From Nitrosovibrio sp. Nv4 (lineage in GTDB: Bacteria; Pseudomonadota; Gammaproteobacteria; Burkholderiales; Nitrosomonadaceae), in NCBI GenBank assembly GCA_945860135.1, contig CAMAPK010000002.1, forward strand, positions 62,001 through 126,000: a stretch of DNA of 64,000 nucleotides, in the 5' to 3' direction. This document shows, one piece after another, positions 9,916-21,517 of the stretch (positions are counted from its first letter, which is position 1; every line of letters starts with the position of its first letter). The notes under the pieces were generated by a model. The model saw only the letters and a list, made by a program, of their open reading frames with translations, searched no databases and was not told the DNA's origin. Position numbers and translations under genes: made by a program.

Positions 9916-11856
9916 TCAGGGGGATAGATCGGCAAAGAATCGCTCCACTTCGGCCAGATCACGCGTGCGCTTCATTGGCGGCAGGCTTTGCCAGATTTTC
10001 TTGCCGTAGGACTTGGTGATGAGGCGTGGGTCACAGATCATCAATACCCCGCGATCGGTTTCGTCGCGGATCAATCGCCCCGCGCCTTGTTTCAAGTTAA
10101 TGACTGCACGCGGCAGTTGATATTCCATGAAAGCATTGCGGCCCTCCTTATTGATTTTCTCGATGCGTGCCGACAGTACCGGGTCATCGGGTGGTGCGAA
10201 TGGCAGTTTGTCGATCACCACCAGCGACAATGCTTCGCCGCGCACATCCACTCCTTCCCAGAAAGATTGGCTACCAATCAGTACCGCATTGCCCAGTTTG
10301 CGGAAACGCTCCAGCATATCGGAACGCGAACTCTGCCCTTGCAGCAATAGGGGATAATCAAGTTGTTCGCGCTCGAATGCTTCCAGCAGTAATTCATGAA
10401 CTCGCCGTGTTGCCCGCAGACTGGTGCACAAGAAGAAAGCACGGCCACAACTGGCCTTCAACACGGGCAATGCGGCTTTCACCATTTCCTCGGTATATTC
10501 GCGACTGCCGGGTTCGGGCAAGCCGAGTGGTACGTAGAGCAGAGCCTGATTAGCGAAATCAAACGGGCTGTCCCAGCAGGCAGACTGTGCCGTAGCCAGA
10601 CCCATTTCATCGTTGTAATGCGAGAAATCACCTTTCACCGCCAATGTTGCAGAAGTGAATATCCATGCGCGCGGCGAGGCGCTCAATTGTTTGTTGAATA
10701 TCTCCGCAATGGACAATGGCGTGGCATTGAGCTGCAGCGCGTGGCTGAATACTTCCAGCCAGCGCACGAATCCTTCGGCCTCCGCCTGATCGCGCCAGTG
10801 CCTTATGCGGACAGCAATTTCGCATGCTCGCTGCCAGCAGTTTTCCAGTCCTTCAGAACGCTCTGCCTGACTCTCCAGCATCGCCGCCAGCGCATCAAGT
10901 TTCTCCAGCAGCTCATCCAGCGCACTGCCAAACTTTGGATTCTTCAATACCGCAGCCAGCGGCAGGCGGGTATTCTCGCCTTCGATGGTCAGACGTAAAT
11001 CTCGCGCCGCTTTCTCCATCGCCGCAATGGCATCAGGCAATGCAGTAAAATCCCTGGCACCCAGCAGTGCTTCGGTCTCAGTATCGCGTGCAAGTTCCAG
11101 CAATTGGCTGGTGCTCACTGACTCGCCAAAAAACAGGCTGGCGGTTTCCGGTAACTGATGGGCTTCGTCAAAAATCACCGTATTGCAGGCGGGTAACAGC
11201 TCCGACAGGCCTTCGTCGCGCAGCATCACATCAGCAAAAAACAAGTGATGATTGACCACCACCACATCCGCTGCCAGCGCCTGTTTGCGGGCTTCCATCA
11301 CGAAGCAATCCTTGTAGTTGGGGCAATTTGAACCGAGGCAATTTTCGCGCGTGGAAGTTACCTGCTGCCAGACCGCGGCGTTTTCCGGTACTTCACTCAG
11401 GCTACTTTTATCGCCACTTTTGCTGACGCCCGCGTAGCGCTCAACCAATTTCAGATACCTCACTTCGTCGCGACTGGCAAAGCTGGTACGTCCATCCTGC
11501 AGGGTGCGCTCCAGATGATAGTGGCATACATAATTGGCGCGCCCCTTCAGTAATGCCACCGTGACTGGTGCCTTGAGTGCGGCGCGCACGGTGGGGATAT
11601 CGCGGGTGAAAAGCTGGTCCTGCAGTGTCTTGGTGCCGGTGGAAATGATTACCTTGCCACCCGCCAGTAATGCCGGCACCAGATAAGCGAAGGTCTTGCC
11701 GGTGCCAGTACCCGCTTCTGCCACCAGAATGCGGTTGCCAGCGATGGTGTCGGCTATCGCCTGTGCCATTGCGAGTTGTTGTGCGCGCGCACGATAACCC
11801 GGCACGGCTTGTGCCAGTGTGCCGCTGCTGGAGAAAAAAGAGTCGAGATCGGGCAT
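9916..11856 (-). CDS. ATP-dependent DNA helicase, YoaA/DinG (XPD-like) family
   Basis: Superfamily 2 Fe-S helicase. The 646-residue length fits YoaA (about 636) better than DinG (about 716). Walker A is EAGTGTGKT at residues 47-55. Four cysteines that would bind a 4Fe-4S cluster are visible: one in ANYVCHYH near residue 111 and three in CLGSNCPNYKDC near 173-184. The Walker B box is DEAHQLPE, and the C-terminal motif VI region is QGAGRLIRDETDRG. In E. coli YoaA works with the polymerase chi subunit HolC, and a holC gene is present elsewhere in this window at 34.2 kb. ppk2 lies 15 bp upstream on the same strand. Confidence 0.9.
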   Translation of the reverse strand: MPDLDSFFSSSGTLAQAVPGYRARAQQLAMAQAIADTIAGNRILVAEAGTGTGKTFAYLVPALLAGGKVIISTGTKTLQDQLFTRDIPTVRAALKAPVTVALLKGRANYVCHYHLERTLQDGRTSFASRDEVRYLKLVERYAGVSKSGDKSSLSEVPENAAVWQQVTSTRENCLGSNCPNYKDCFVMEARKQALAADVVVVNHHLFFADVMLRDEGLSELLPACNTVIFDEAHQLPETASLFFGESVSTSQLLELARDTETEALLGARDFTALPDAIAAMEKAARDLRLTIEGENTRLPLAAVLKNPKFGSALDELLEKLDALAAMLESQAERSEGLENCWQRACEIAVRIRHWRDQAEAEGFVRWLEVFSHALQLNATPLSIAEIFNKQLSASPRAWIFTSATLAVKGDFSHYNDEMGLATAQSACWDSPFDFANQALLYVPLGLPEPGSREYTEEMVKAALPVLKASCGRAFFLCTSLRATRRVHELLLEAFEREQLDYPLLLQGQSSRSDMLERFRKLGNAVLIGSQSFWEGVDVRGEALSLVVIDKLPFAPPDDPVLSARIEKINKEGRNAFMEYQLPRAVINLKQGAGRLIRDETDRGVLMICDPRLITKSYGKKIWQSLPPMKRTRDLAEVERFFADLSP

Positions 11857-11871
11857 GGAGAAAGTTACCGG

Positions 11872-12678
11872 CTACGGTGCCAGTAAACCCTTCTCTGGCT
11901 GGGTGGCATCGTATGTCGATATAATTCGTGGGTCCGGCAGGATCAGCCGTTTGGCTTTGTCTGCGTAATCCAACCGGCTGAGCATGTCTTTGATGACATT
12001 GAGCCGTGCCAACTGCTTGTCATCGGCATGCACAATCGTCCAGGGAGCAGCGAGGCTGTGGGTATGTGCCAGCATTTCGTCGCGCGCCAAGCTGTACTGT
12101 TTCCATTTTTTGAGTGCATGGCTATCAAGTGCGCTGATTTTCCATTGCGTGAGCGGATCTGACTTGCGCTTATCCAAGCGTCTCTTCTGCTCGGTTTTAC
12201 TGATGTCGAGGTAGTACTTGAAGAGCTTGATACCGGAGTGAACCAGCATACGCTCGAACTCTGGCACCGAGTTGATGAATTCCTTGTATTCGACTTCGGT
12301 GCAAAACCCCATTACCCGCTCGACACCTGCGCGGTTGTACCAGCTGCGGTTGAACAGCACCAGCTCCTGCGCTATGGGCAGATACGGGACATAACGCTGA
12401 AAATACCACGAACTGCGATCCCGGTCAGAAGGCTTGCCGAGGGCCACAACCCGTGTTTCACGCGGACTTAAATGTTGAACAATGCGCTTGATCGTGCCGT
12501 CTTTGCCAGAGGCATCGCGGCCTTCAAAGATAACCAGAATTTTTTCATTGCACTTTATGAAATGCCGCTGCAGCTTGACCAGCTCAATCTGAAGCTTGTG
12601 CAGATTATTCTCGTAGACTTCACGGGATATGGCAGAGGGGGGTTTACACAAATTTCTTACACTGATTTTCCCGCGCAT
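11872..12678 (-). CDS. ppk2: Polyphosphate kinase 2 (PPK2)
   Basis: P-loop kinase that transfers phosphate between polyphosphate and nucleotides. The 268-residue single-domain protein has Walker A GRDASGKDG (residues 53-61), the PPK2 lid and active-site stretch ALGKPSDRDRSSWYFQRYVP, and the FNRSWYNRAGVERVMGF block typical of the family. Single-domain length and these motifs place it in class I, though substrate preference (ADP versus AMP) cannot be read reliably. It sits between pgl upstream and the helicase gene downstream, all on the minus strand with short gaps, so a shared transcript is plausible. Confidence 0.93.
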   Translation of the reverse strand: MRGKISVRNLCKPPSAISREVYENNLHKLQIELVKLQRHFIKCNEKILVIFEGRDASGKDGTIKRIVQHLSPRETRVVALGKPSDRDRSSWYFQRYVPYLPIAQELVLFNRSWYNRAGVERVMGFCTEVEYKEFINSVPEFERMLVHSGIKLFKYYLDISKTEQKRRLDKRKSDPLTQWKISALDSHALKKWKQYSLARDEMLAHTHSLAAPWTIVHADDKQLARLNVIKDMLSRLDYADKAKRLILPDPRIISTYDATQPEKGLLAP

Positions 12679-12701
12679 GGCTGAGTACCTATTCAGAGAT
12701 T

Positions 12702-13445
12702 CTAGACAGACAGCGGCATCAACAGTGCAGATTCTACCAACACATCGACGCCTGCTGCGGGTGCTATTGCTTGTGCCGGAATGTTTTTCCCGTTACGCCA
12801 CTCAGCCACTGCTTTACGTTTGGATTTGCCAGCAATTAGAAATATTACCTGCCGTGCGCGACTCAAGCGCATGGCACTCAGCGATACGCGTTGAGGCGGC
12901 GGTTTGGGTGCATCGAGTACTGCCAGCGTATCCGGTGCATCGGGTGCGCTACCCCACTCATGCTCGGGAAACAGGCTTGCAGTATGGCCATCCTCACCCA
13001 GCCCCAGCAGTACCAGATCGAATATGCCGACAGTGCGCAGCGTTTCGGCATATACGCGCGCTGCCTGGCTTGCCCCAAGTTCACCCGGGATTATGTGCAA
13101 CTGGACTGCGGGTATTGCTACGTGATCGAGCCAGGCTTCTGCAGCCATGCGCGAGTTTCTGTTGGCATCGGTGGGCGGCAGGCAGCGCTCATCGCTGAAG
13201 TAAACATGCCATGCGGACCAATCGCTGTGTGCGGTGCGCAATTGTCGATAGATCTCACGTGGCGTTTCTCCGCCGGAGATCACCAGATGAAACTGTCCGT
13301 GTTGCTGGATTGCCAGCGTCGCGCTGTCGAGGATTGCATTCAGTGCCGCGTGGTGCAGTGCCGACAGATCGGCGACTGCATGCCAGCGGCACTGTGCGGG
13401 AATAGTGGGGTTGGTCACTTCGGCGTGTGCTACGCAGTCATCCAT
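12702..13445 (-). CDS. pgl: 6-phosphogluconolactonase
   Basis: Hydrolyses 6-phosphogluconolactone in the oxidative pentose phosphate pathway. The 247-residue protein belongs to the DevB/NagB-fold type: substrate-loop block ISGGETPREIYRQL, VYFSDERCLPPTDANRNSRM, and the catalytic region LLGLGEDGHTASLFPEH, where the acidic and histidine residues of the active site lie. No zwf or gnd is adjacent. It is 23 bp upstream of ppk2 on the same strand and may be co-transcribed with it. Confidence 0.93.
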   Translation of the reverse strand: MDDCVAHAEVTNPTIPAQCRWHAVADLSALHHAALNAILDSATLAIQQHGQFHLVISGGETPREIYRQLRTAHSDWSAWHVYFSDERCLPPTDANRNSRMAAEAWLDHVAIPAVQLHIIPGELGASQAARVYAETLRTVGIFDLVLLGLGEDGHTASLFPEHEWGSAPDAPDTLAVLDAPKPPPQRVSLSAMRLSRARQVIFLIAGKSKRKAVAEWRNGKNIPAQAIAPAAGVDVLVESALLMPLSV

Positions 13446-13522
13446 GCACCATCTGCGGAAAATATCAGTGCCTCAGTCTCAGCTAGCTCAGTTATCCGAC
13501 GGATAATGAACTTGAGCTGGCT

Positions 13523-15214
13523 TCAGAAGCGCACGACATACTGGACATAAATGAGATCCGGTGAGACATTGCCTCTACCGCCGGAAGGGGTCGTCGTATG
13601 CTTAATAAAGTCGCCAGCCCACAGCTTGGAATAGCCGAGCAGGACATCCTGATGGCGGTTGACGTGAATATTAAAACGCAGATCCAGTTCATCGCCCACA
13701 TCCCTGCCTGCCTGCCCGGTGGCATCCCGCCGATAGGCTACGCCGCCAGCGTTGTAAAGAGCATCGTGTGAATTCGCCAGAAAGAACCTATGATACTGGG
13801 CAATGAATGTGAACCAGGGCTGCGGATGAAGCGTAAACTGGGCGTTGAAGTCGTGGATATTCTGCCGGCCTACCCGATCCAGAAAGCCCAGGTAATAGTG
13901 TCCGAACGGAAAAAGCTGGTTAAAGGTATTATTTTGTCCGTCATTCGCATTCTTATCGCCAGATGCGTAGTCGTAGCGTAGCCATAATTGTGGATTCATG
14001 GGCAACTTGAACTGATAGCCCAGACCATAAGCCACTGCGCCGGCAGAAATATCGGTGGGGACAGGATTCAGATTGTTGGCTGACCGGCCAAACTGGTACA
14101 TCGCTTCCAACTCATACAGGAACTGGTTGTGGTTGCCGGCATAGCGGCTACCCACGGTATGTACAAGAGTATTTCCCGTATTCAAAGTACCGATGACCGT
14201 GGGTGAAACAGTAGAGTTATTATTGTCCAGACTCAGGAAGTAGAGGTCAGAAAAATGGCCTCGTTGGGGCTTGTAAGTCGCCCATAAACCGTAAAAATTC
14301 CGATTTGTATCCCAGTTATCAAAGCTTGATGGTCCTGCTGCAATTACATTCATCGGTCGTACCCAGAACGCATCCAGATCCAGTTTCGGCGTGTGCCAAA
14401 AGGTTTTGACACCTTGGAAGGTGCGCCGGGTATTGGCCCAATCAAGGGTAGAGATCAATCTCTGTGAGCCATACAGCAACTCCTGGCGGCCAACGCGAAC
14501 ATAGGCTGGCCCATCCTTAACGTCCGCTAGCTTGATGTCCGCAAACAGGTTCAGCATGTCGGTATGATTTGCATCAATGGCAAGCGGAGTCTTGTCTTGG
14601 GAGAAGCTGCGGGCGTCTATCCCCTCGGCAAAGAGCCGAATCTTGTCCCGATACCACAGATCAGCGTGGAGTCGAGTCCGTATCAGGTTGTAAGTGTTGT
14701 CCCCCGGTTCAAGTCGGCTCCCAGACTCGCGCATATTTCGGAACCAGAAGCTGCCGCCAAAAGACAGGAGCCAGTCATTGCCCATATGGATGCGCTTGAC
14801 GGGGTCAAAGATATCTTTTTCATAGCCCGGCTTTTCCATATAACGGAAATCCACGTCAAATGAAGAGACGGGGAGAAGGCCAAAGGGGGCATACGGGGCG
14901 ACGGGCGGAGCTTTACGTTCATTGCCGGTGAGCAAGTCCCACAGGGAATAGTAGCCAGCTCCGGAGGGGGGTACGATGAATGATCCTGGGCGCGGCATGG
15001 GCGTCACCGGCGGAACTTTGGACCAATCAACTTTGCTTTCAGCCGCCGGGGCTGCTGCAGCGTCTTTGGGGGGGGCGGTTGGATTTGCCAGAACCTGAAA
15101 AGTCAAACCCAGGATTCCCGCACCCAGACAGAATTTCGGTAGCCAGCCATGCGCCCTTGTCGTGTGACACTCTAAGGGTTTCACACTGATCATGGTTGAA
15201 GAGGGCGGGTTCAT
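13523..15214 (-). CDS. Alginate-export (AlgE)-family outer-membrane porin
   Basis: The 563-residue protein is predicted to be an outer-membrane beta barrel. A signal peptide spans about residues 20-43 (LPKFCLGAGILGLTFQVLA). A Pro/Ala-rich linker follows, then about 440 residues of alternating amphipathic strands ending in an aromatic-terminated strand (DLIYVQYVVRF, C-terminal Phe as expected for BAM recognition). Blocks such as NLIRTRLHADLWYRDKIRLF and YVRVGRQELLYGSQRLIS match the alginate_exp (PF13372) family. No alginate biosynthesis genes surround it, so the transported compound is unknown. The start could instead be M8; neither start has a strong Shine-Dalgarno sequence. Confidence 0.85.
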   Translation of the reverse strand: MNPPSSTMISVKPLECHTTRAHGWLPKFCLGAGILGLTFQVLANPTAPPKDAAAAPAAESKVDWSKVPPVTPMPRPGSFIVPPSGAGYYSLWDLLTGNERKAPPVAPYAPFGLLPVSSFDVDFRYMEKPGYEKDIFDPVKRIHMGNDWLLSFGGSFWFRNMRESGSRLEPGDNTYNLIRTRLHADLWYRDKIRLFAEGIDARSFSQDKTPLAIDANHTDMLNLFADIKLADVKDGPAYVRVGRQELLYGSQRLISTLDWANTRRTFQGVKTFWHTPKLDLDAFWVRPMNVIAAGPSSFDNWDTNRNFYGLWATYKPQRGHFSDLYFLSLDNNNSTVSPTVIGTLNTGNTLVHTVGSRYAGNHNQFLYELEAMYQFGRSANNLNPVPTDISAGAVAYGLGYQFKLPMNPQLWLRYDYASGDKNANDGQNNTFNQLFPFGHYYLGFLDRVGRQNIHDFNAQFTLHPQPWFTFIAQYHRFFLANSHDALYNAGGVAYRRDATGQAGRDVGDELDLRFNIHVNRHQDVLLGYSKLWAGDFIKHTTTPSGGRGNVSPDLIYVQYVVRF

Positions 15215-15338
15215 GGCTAAGGTTCCAATGGAGTCGTCAGGTAGTTATGTTGCACGGCAGATTGAATATAAACAGGACAAGCAGGTATGTAAATACAAAA
15301 TTAAATTGGCAGAACAATAACGACTGAGCAGAGACATG

Positions 15339-15749
15339 TCAACCGGATTTCAACAGCGCATCTATCCCTGCTTGGGCGATTTGCGCATCCTGATTGGAAC
15401 GCACACCGCTAACGCCGATTGCGCCGATGAACTGGCCATCCACCACGATGGGCAGGCCTCCTTCGATCGGCAGGGTTCCGGGCAGGGCAAGATAGCGCAT
15501 GCGCCCCTCCGCAACATGTTCCTCCCATACTTTGGTAGGACGGCGGAAGGCGATGGCAGCGCGGGCTTTCTGCATTGCCACTTCGATACTGCCAAACTGG
15601 GTGTCATCCAAGCGTAGCAGATGGAGCAGGTGGGCGCCATCATCGACGATCGCAATCACCACCGGCCAGTCGTTGTGCCTGGCTTCCGCTTCGGCGGCAG
15701 CGGCGATTTTCTTTGCATCATCCAGCGTGAGAGTAATCTTGCTGTTCAT
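15339..15749 (-). CDS. HbpS/GlcG (DUF336)-family protein
   Basis: Compact 136-residue protein with the alternating alpha/beta pattern of the GlcG/HbpS family: ITLTLDDAKKIAAAAEAEA, VVIAIVDDGAHLLHLLRLDD, a Lys/Ala-rich helix QKARAAIAFRRPT, and a C-terminal GLPIVVDGQFIGAIGVSG strand-loop. Family members bind haem or corrinoids or occur in glycolate and diol operons; no such operon is visible here, so the ligand is unknown. No signal peptide is visible. It lies between the porin gene and hppA, all on the minus strand. Confidence 0.85.
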   Translation of the reverse strand: MNSKITLTLDDAKKIAAAAEAEARHNDWPVVIAIVDDGAHLLHLLRLDDTQFGSIEVAMQKARAAIAFRRPTKVWEEHVAEGRMRYLALPGTLPIEGGLPIVVDGQFIGAIGVSGVRSNQDAQIAQAGIDALLKSG

Positions 15750-15804
15750 CCGAAATATCCGGGAGACAAGTTAGTAATTGAGCAAATTCAATTTCCGCCA
15801 GCAA

Positions 15805-15836
15805 CGAAGCACGCCAGAGTTTCTCGGCGTGCTTCG
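15805..15836 (-). terminator. Hairpin downstream of hppA (possible terminator)
   Basis: Perfect 11-bp inverted repeat, CGAAGCACGCC and GGCGTGCTTCG, around a 10-base loop, 15 bp past the hppA stop. There is no clear T-run on the minus strand, so it may be a 3'-end stabilising stem rather than a classical terminator. Confidence 0.5.
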
Positions 15837-15850
15837 CGGAATGACACAGA

Positions 15851-17893
15851 TTACAGCAGTGGTACGATCAGCAACGCAGTAATATTCATGATCTTGATCA
15901 GCGGATTGACCGCAGGTCCGGCGGTATCCTTGTAGGGATCGCCCACGGTGTCACCGGTTACGGCGGCCTTGTGTGCTTCCGAACCCTTACCGCCGAAATG
16001 GCCGTCTTCAATGTATTTCTTGGCATTATCCCAAGCGCCGCCACCGGCAGTCATGGAAATGGCGACGAAAATACCGGTAATGATGGCACCGATCAGCACC
16101 CCACCCAAAGCCACCGGGCCAAGCAGCAGACCCACGAGTACCGGTACCGCCACCGGCAGCAACGAAGGAACGACCATTTCCTTGATGGCGGCTTTGGTCA
16201 CCATGTCTACTGCCTTGGAATAATCCGGCTTGGCCGTGCCTGCCATGATGCCCGGGATTTCCTTGAACTGGCGGCGCACTTCCACCACCACCGAACTGGC
16301 CGCACGACCGACAGCTTCCATCGCCATCGCTCCGAACAGGTAGGGCACCATGCCACCGATAAACAGGCCGATAATCACCATGTGATCGGACAAATCAAAG
16401 ACTACTAGCTTGCCGCCGCTGGAGAGGGCATGCGTGTAATCGGCGAACAGCACCAATGCAGCCAAGCCGGCTGAACCAATGGCGTAACCTTTGGTTACCG
16501 CTTTGGTGGTATTGCCCACGGCATCCAGAGGATCGGTGATGTCGCGGATCTCTTTTGGCAAGCCAGCCATTTGTGCAATACCACCGGCGTTATCGGTGAT
16601 CGGGCCATAAGCGTCCAGCGCCACGATGATGCCGGCCATGGACAGCATCGAAGTCGCGGCAATGGCAATGCCATACAGCCCTGCCAGTTCATGGGAACAC
16701 CAGATCGAAAGACATACGACCAGCACCGGGGCAGCGGTCGATTTCATGGAAACACCGAGACCGGCAATCACGTTGGTGCCGTGACCGGTACTGGATGCTT
16801 CCGCAATATGCTGCACTGGCCCATATTCGGTGGAGGTATAGTACTCGGTGATCCATACCATCGCGGCGGTCAGCGCCAGGCCGACCAGTCCAGCAAGGTA
16901 CAAATTCATCGCCGAGATATTCTTGCCGTCAATTACGATACCGTCGCCCAACATCGTGGTGGTAATCGGATAGTAGACGATTGCTGCCAATATGCCGGCG
17001 ACTGCCAGGCCGCGGTAAAGCGCATTCATGACCTTGCCATCCTCACGCGCTTTGACAAAGGCGCAACCGATGATGGAGGCGATGATAGAAAATCCACCCA
17101 GTACCAGTGGATAGATCACTGCGCTTGCACTCACAACTGGGTCTGTAATCAATAATCCGCCCAGCAGCATGGTGGCGATGATGGTCACAGCATAGGTTTC
17201 AAACAGGTCGGCTGCCATACCGGCACAGTCGCCCACGTTATCGCCCACGTTGTCAGCGATAACCGCCGGGTTGCGCGGATCATCCTCAGGAATTCCGGCC
17301 TCGACTTTACCGACCAGGTCAGCACCGACGTCGGCGCCTTTGGTAAAGATACCGCCACCCAGACGAGCAAAAATGGAAATCAGCGAACTGCCAAAGGCCA
17401 AGCCTACCAGCGCATGGGTCGCATCCGCTGCAGTGGCGCCCAGACCGACAGTAAGAAAAGCGTAGTAGCCCGCCACGCCCAGAAGACCTAGGCCAACTAC
17501 CAGCATGCCGGTGATCGCGCCACCCTTGAAGGCGACATTGAGCGCAGCGTTAAGGCCGTCTCTGGCAGCTTCTGCGGTACGCACATTGGCACGCACCGAC
17601 ACGTTCATGCCGATATAACCGGCAAGACCTGACAGAACTGCACCGAGAGCAAAACCAACAGCAGTTTGCCAGCCCAAGGCGACAAAAATAGCCACCAGCA
17701 GAATCACGCCGACGATGCTGATGGTGGTGTATTGCCTATTCAGGTAAGCGGAAGCGCCTTCTTGAATCGCAGTGGCGATCTCGCGCATGCGTTCGTTGCC
17801 ATCTGACAAACTCAGAATCCATTTAATCGAAAGCGCTCCATACAGAAGCGCGGCCATCGCGCAACTGATTGCGATGATTAGACCAGTACCCAT
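15851..17893 (-). CDS. hppA: Membrane-bound proton-translocating pyrophosphatase (K+-independent type)
   Basis: Integral membrane enzyme of about 16 helices that couples PPi hydrolysis to proton export or uses the gradient to make PPi. The 680-residue length fits. The catalytic PPi-binding motif [11 protein letters not shown] and the adjacent acidic stretch [20 protein letters not shown] are intact. In the subtype-determining segment [10 protein letters not shown], lysine is at residue 464 and threonine at 467; Lys and Thr there mark the K+-independent proton-pumping class, whereas K+-dependent enzymes have Ala and Gly (established knowledge). It is downstream of the PPi-dependent phosphofructokinase gene on the same strand, an association known from methylotrophs. 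Confidence 0.97.
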   Translation of the reverse strand: MGTGLIIAISCAMAALLYGALSIKWILSLSDGNERMREIATAIQEGASAYLNRQYTTISIVGVILLVAIFVALGWQTAVGFALGAVLSGLAGYIGMNVSVRANVRTAEAARDGLNAALNVAFKGGAITGMLVVGLGLLGVAGYYAFLTVGLGATAADATHALVGLAFGSSLISIFARLGGGIFTKGADVGADLVGKVEAGIPEDDPRNPAVIADNVGDNVGDCAGMAADLFETYAVTIIATMLLGGLLITDPVVSASAVIYPLVLGGFSIIASIIGCAFVKAREDGKVMNALYRGLAVAGILAAIVYYPITTTMLGDGIVIDGKNISAMNLYLAGLVGLALTAAMVWITEYYTSTEYGPVQHIAEASSTGHGTNVIAGLGVSMKSTAAPVLVVCLSIWCSHELAGLYGIAIAATSMLSMAGIIVALDAYGPITDNAGGIAQMAGLPKEIRDITDPLDAVGNTTKAVTKGYAIGSAGLAALVLFADYTHALSSGGKLVVFDLSDHMVIIGLFIGGMVPYLFGAMAMEAVGRAASSVVVEVRRQFKEIPGIMAGTAKPDYSKAVDMVTKAAIKEMVVPSLLPVAVPVLVGLLLGPVALGGVLIGAIITGIFVAISMTAGGGAWDNAKKYIEDGHFGGKGSEAHKAAVTGDTVGDPYKDTAGPAVNPLIKIMNITALLIVPLL

Positions 17894-17998
17894 TAAAATC
17901 TCCAGTTAAAGTCAGACCGTCTGAGAATGCATGCAGAATTTCGGCCCAATAACTCCGCATAACAGCTTGTGCGTAAATCAAAACAAACCTGATAAGAC

Positions 17999-19258
17999 TC
18001 AAATCTTGAAATCACCCAATTTTTTCTTAACTGCCACGTTCTTCAGCCGCACGTAATTAGGCAGACCATCCTTGTAAGGCGGATAGTCTTCACCCTTGAT
18101 GAGCGGAGTCAGATATTCACGGCATTTGTCAGTAATGCCAAAACCATCCTTGGTGATAAAGTTGCCAGGCATCATTTTTTCCACATTGGCGACTTTGGAC
18201 AGTTGCGCCATGCCGACTTTCCACTTGTAAGGTTTATTGGACAGGCGCTCTATCGTAGGCATCACCGAGTTATGGCCCTTAACGGCGAACTCCACGGCAG
18301 CCTTGCCCATCGCATAAGCCTGTTCAACGTCGGTTTTGGACGCGATGTGGCGTGCAGCGCGCTGCAGATAGTCTGCTACACCCCAGTGATATTTGAGTCC
18401 CAAGCCATCCTTGATGATGTTTGCCACTACCGGTGCAACGCCACCTAATTGGGCATGGCCGAAAGCGTCGCGCAGTCCCTGGTCGGAGAGAAAGTTGCCA
18501 TCTGCGCCTTTCACGCCTTCCGACACCACCACTGAGCAGTAGCCGAATTTCTTGACGTAGCTGTCCACCTTGGCGAGAAATTTTGCCTTATCGAAGGCGA
18601 TTTCCGGAAACAGGATGACAATGGGAATTTCACAGTCCTTGCTCGATGCCAGTCCGCCTGCTGCTGCAATCCATCCGGCATGGCGCCCCATCACTTCCAG
18701 CACGAATACCTTGGTCGAGGTTTTCGACATGCTGGCTACGTCAAAGCTCGCTTCGCGTGTTGATACGGCGATGTATTTCGCCACCGAACCAAAACCGGGG
18801 CAGCAATCGGTAATCGGCAGATCATTATCCACAGTCTTGGGAACATGAATGGCCTGGATCGGATAACCCAGCGTGTCGGCCAGTTGCGATACTTTCAGGC
18901 AGGTATCGGCGGAATCGCCGCCGCCGTTATAAAAGAAATAACCGATGTTATGTGCCTTGAATACCTCGATCAGACGTTCATATTCGCGCCGGTTCTGCTC
19001 AAGGCTTTTCAATTTGTAGCGGCAGGAGCCGAATGCGCCGGAGGGTGTGTGACGCAGCGCTCTGATCGCCGCAATGGAATCCTTGCCGGTATCGATCAGG
19101 TCTTCGGTCAGGGCGCCGATAATGCCGTTACGGCCAGCATAAATTTTGCCGATTTTGCCCTTCTGTTTGCGCGCCGCTTCAATCAAACCAGCGGCAGATG
19201 CATTAATGACTGCGGTGACTCCGCCGGATTGGGCATAAAAAGCATTTTTTGCAACCAT
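17999..19258 (-). CDS. pfp: Pyrophosphate-dependent 6-phosphofructokinase
   Basis: Reversible PPi-using phosphofructokinase. A longer frame to 19330 exists, but the ATG at 19258 has an AGGAG Shine-Dalgarno seven bases upstream and gives a normal N-terminus (MVAKNAFYAQSGGVTAVINA), so 419 residues is preferred. Diagnostic residues: the GGGDSADT loop, with Asp-Ser in place of the Gly-Thr/Ser of ATP enzymes, and PKTVDNDL, with Lys where ATP enzymes have Gly. Both indicate PPi use. MGRHAGW is the fructose-6-phosphate-binding block. Upstream of hppA; its use of PPi in glycolysis and release in the reverse direction would link to the pyrophosphatase. Confidence 0.94.
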   Translation of the reverse strand: MVAKNAFYAQSGGVTAVINASAAGLIEAARKQKGKIGKIYAGRNGIIGALTEDLIDTGKDSIAAIRALRHTPSGAFGSCRYKLKSLEQNRREYERLIEVFKAHNIGYFFYNGGGDSADTCLKVSQLADTLGYPIQAIHVPKTVDNDLPITDCCPGFGSVAKYIAVSTREASFDVASMSKTSTKVFVLEVMGRHAGWIAAAGGLASSKDCEIPIVILFPEIAFDKAKFLAKVDSYVKKFGYCSVVVSEGVKGADGNFLSDQGLRDAFGHAQLGGVAPVVANIIKDGLGLKYHWGVADYLQRAARHIASKTDVEQAYAMGKAAVEFAVKGHNSVMPTIERLSNKPYKWKVGMAQLSKVANVEKMMPGNFITKDGFGITDKCREYLTPLIKGEDYPPYKDGLPNYVRLKNVAVKKKLGDFKI

Positions 19259-19381
19259 AATGTTTTCTCCTGATTTATCCAAATCTTTGGCAGTCTTGCC
19301 AGCACAAACGCCAGCATTGTATTGATCCATTTCCGAATCGAAATCCGGTTACGAAAAATCTGCGCGCAACCCTGATTGCAG

Positions 19382-20800
<1,419 letters not shown>

Positions 20801-20809
20801 GATTCTGGC

Positions 20810-21517
20810 ATGCGCCAGCTTGTGATCGACATTCAGAACCTGATTTTCCAATGGCCCGGCAGACAAGGCTTTCGGCTTTCGATTCCGAAGTTTCAGGTGG
20901 AACGTGGCGAGCGCGTTTTTTTGCAGGGCGCGAGCGGTAGCGGCAAGAGCACGCTGTTGAGCCTGCTGGGTGGCGTACTGGTGCCGCAGCAAGGGCAATT
21001 GCAGGTGCTCGATACCGACCTGACGGCGCTGTCGTCGAGCACGCGCGACCGCTTCCGCGTTGACCATGTGGGCTTGTTGTTCCAGCAATTCAATCTGGTG
21101 CCTTATTTATCGGTACGCGAGAATGTGCTGTTGCCCTGCCGCTTCTCGCAGCGCAGGCGCGAGCGGGCACTGGAAGCGGCCGATACACTTGAACAATCCG
21201 CCGACCGGCTGCTCGGTCAACTGGGGCTGGATCTGGCTTTGGCGCAGCAACCGGTAACGGCATTGTCGGTCGGGCAGCAACAGCGTGTGGCAGCGGCACG
21301 CGCCCTGATGGGGCATCCCGAGCTGATCATTGCCGATGAGCCGACCTCGGCACTGGATGCAGACCGGCAGGCGGAGTTTCTCGATGTGCTGCTGGGACGT
21401 TGCAATGATGAGGATGTCACCCTGATCTTCGTCAGCCATGACCAGCGTCTGGCGCAGCACTTCAACCGCAGCATCAACCTGCATGAATTATGCGCAGTCA
21501 CCGCGGAGGCGGCATGA
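20810..21517 (+). CDS. ABC transporter ATP-binding protein (LolD/MacB type)
   Basis: The 235-residue cytoplasmic ATPase has Walker A GASGSGKST, Q-loop LLFQQFNLVPYLSV, signature LSVGQQQR, Walker B LIIADEPTSALDAD and H-loop FVSHD. The sequence is of the LolD/MacB class that energises FtsX-type permeases. It starts 9 bp after the DUF2796 gene and overlaps the permease gene by 4 bp (ATGA), so the two subunits are co-translated. Its function in this operon is probably metal-related transport or mechanotransmission rather than lipoprotein release. Confidence 0.92.
   Translation: MRQLVIDIQNLIFQWPGRQGFRLSIPKFQVERGERVFLQGASGSGKSTLLSLLGGVLVPQQGQLQVLDTDLTALSSSTRDRFRVDHVGLLFQQFNLVPYLSVRENVLLPCRFSQRRRERALEAADTLEQSADRLLGQLGLDLALAQQPVTALSVGQQQRVAAARALMGHPELIIADEPTSALDADRQAEFLDVLLGRCNDEDVTLIFVSHDQRLAQHFNRSINLHELCAVTAEAA

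Noticed and set aside
19259-19330. Upstream extension of pfp by 24 codons
   Set aside because: The ATG at 19258 has a strong Shine-Dalgarno sequence and the family N-terminus begins there.
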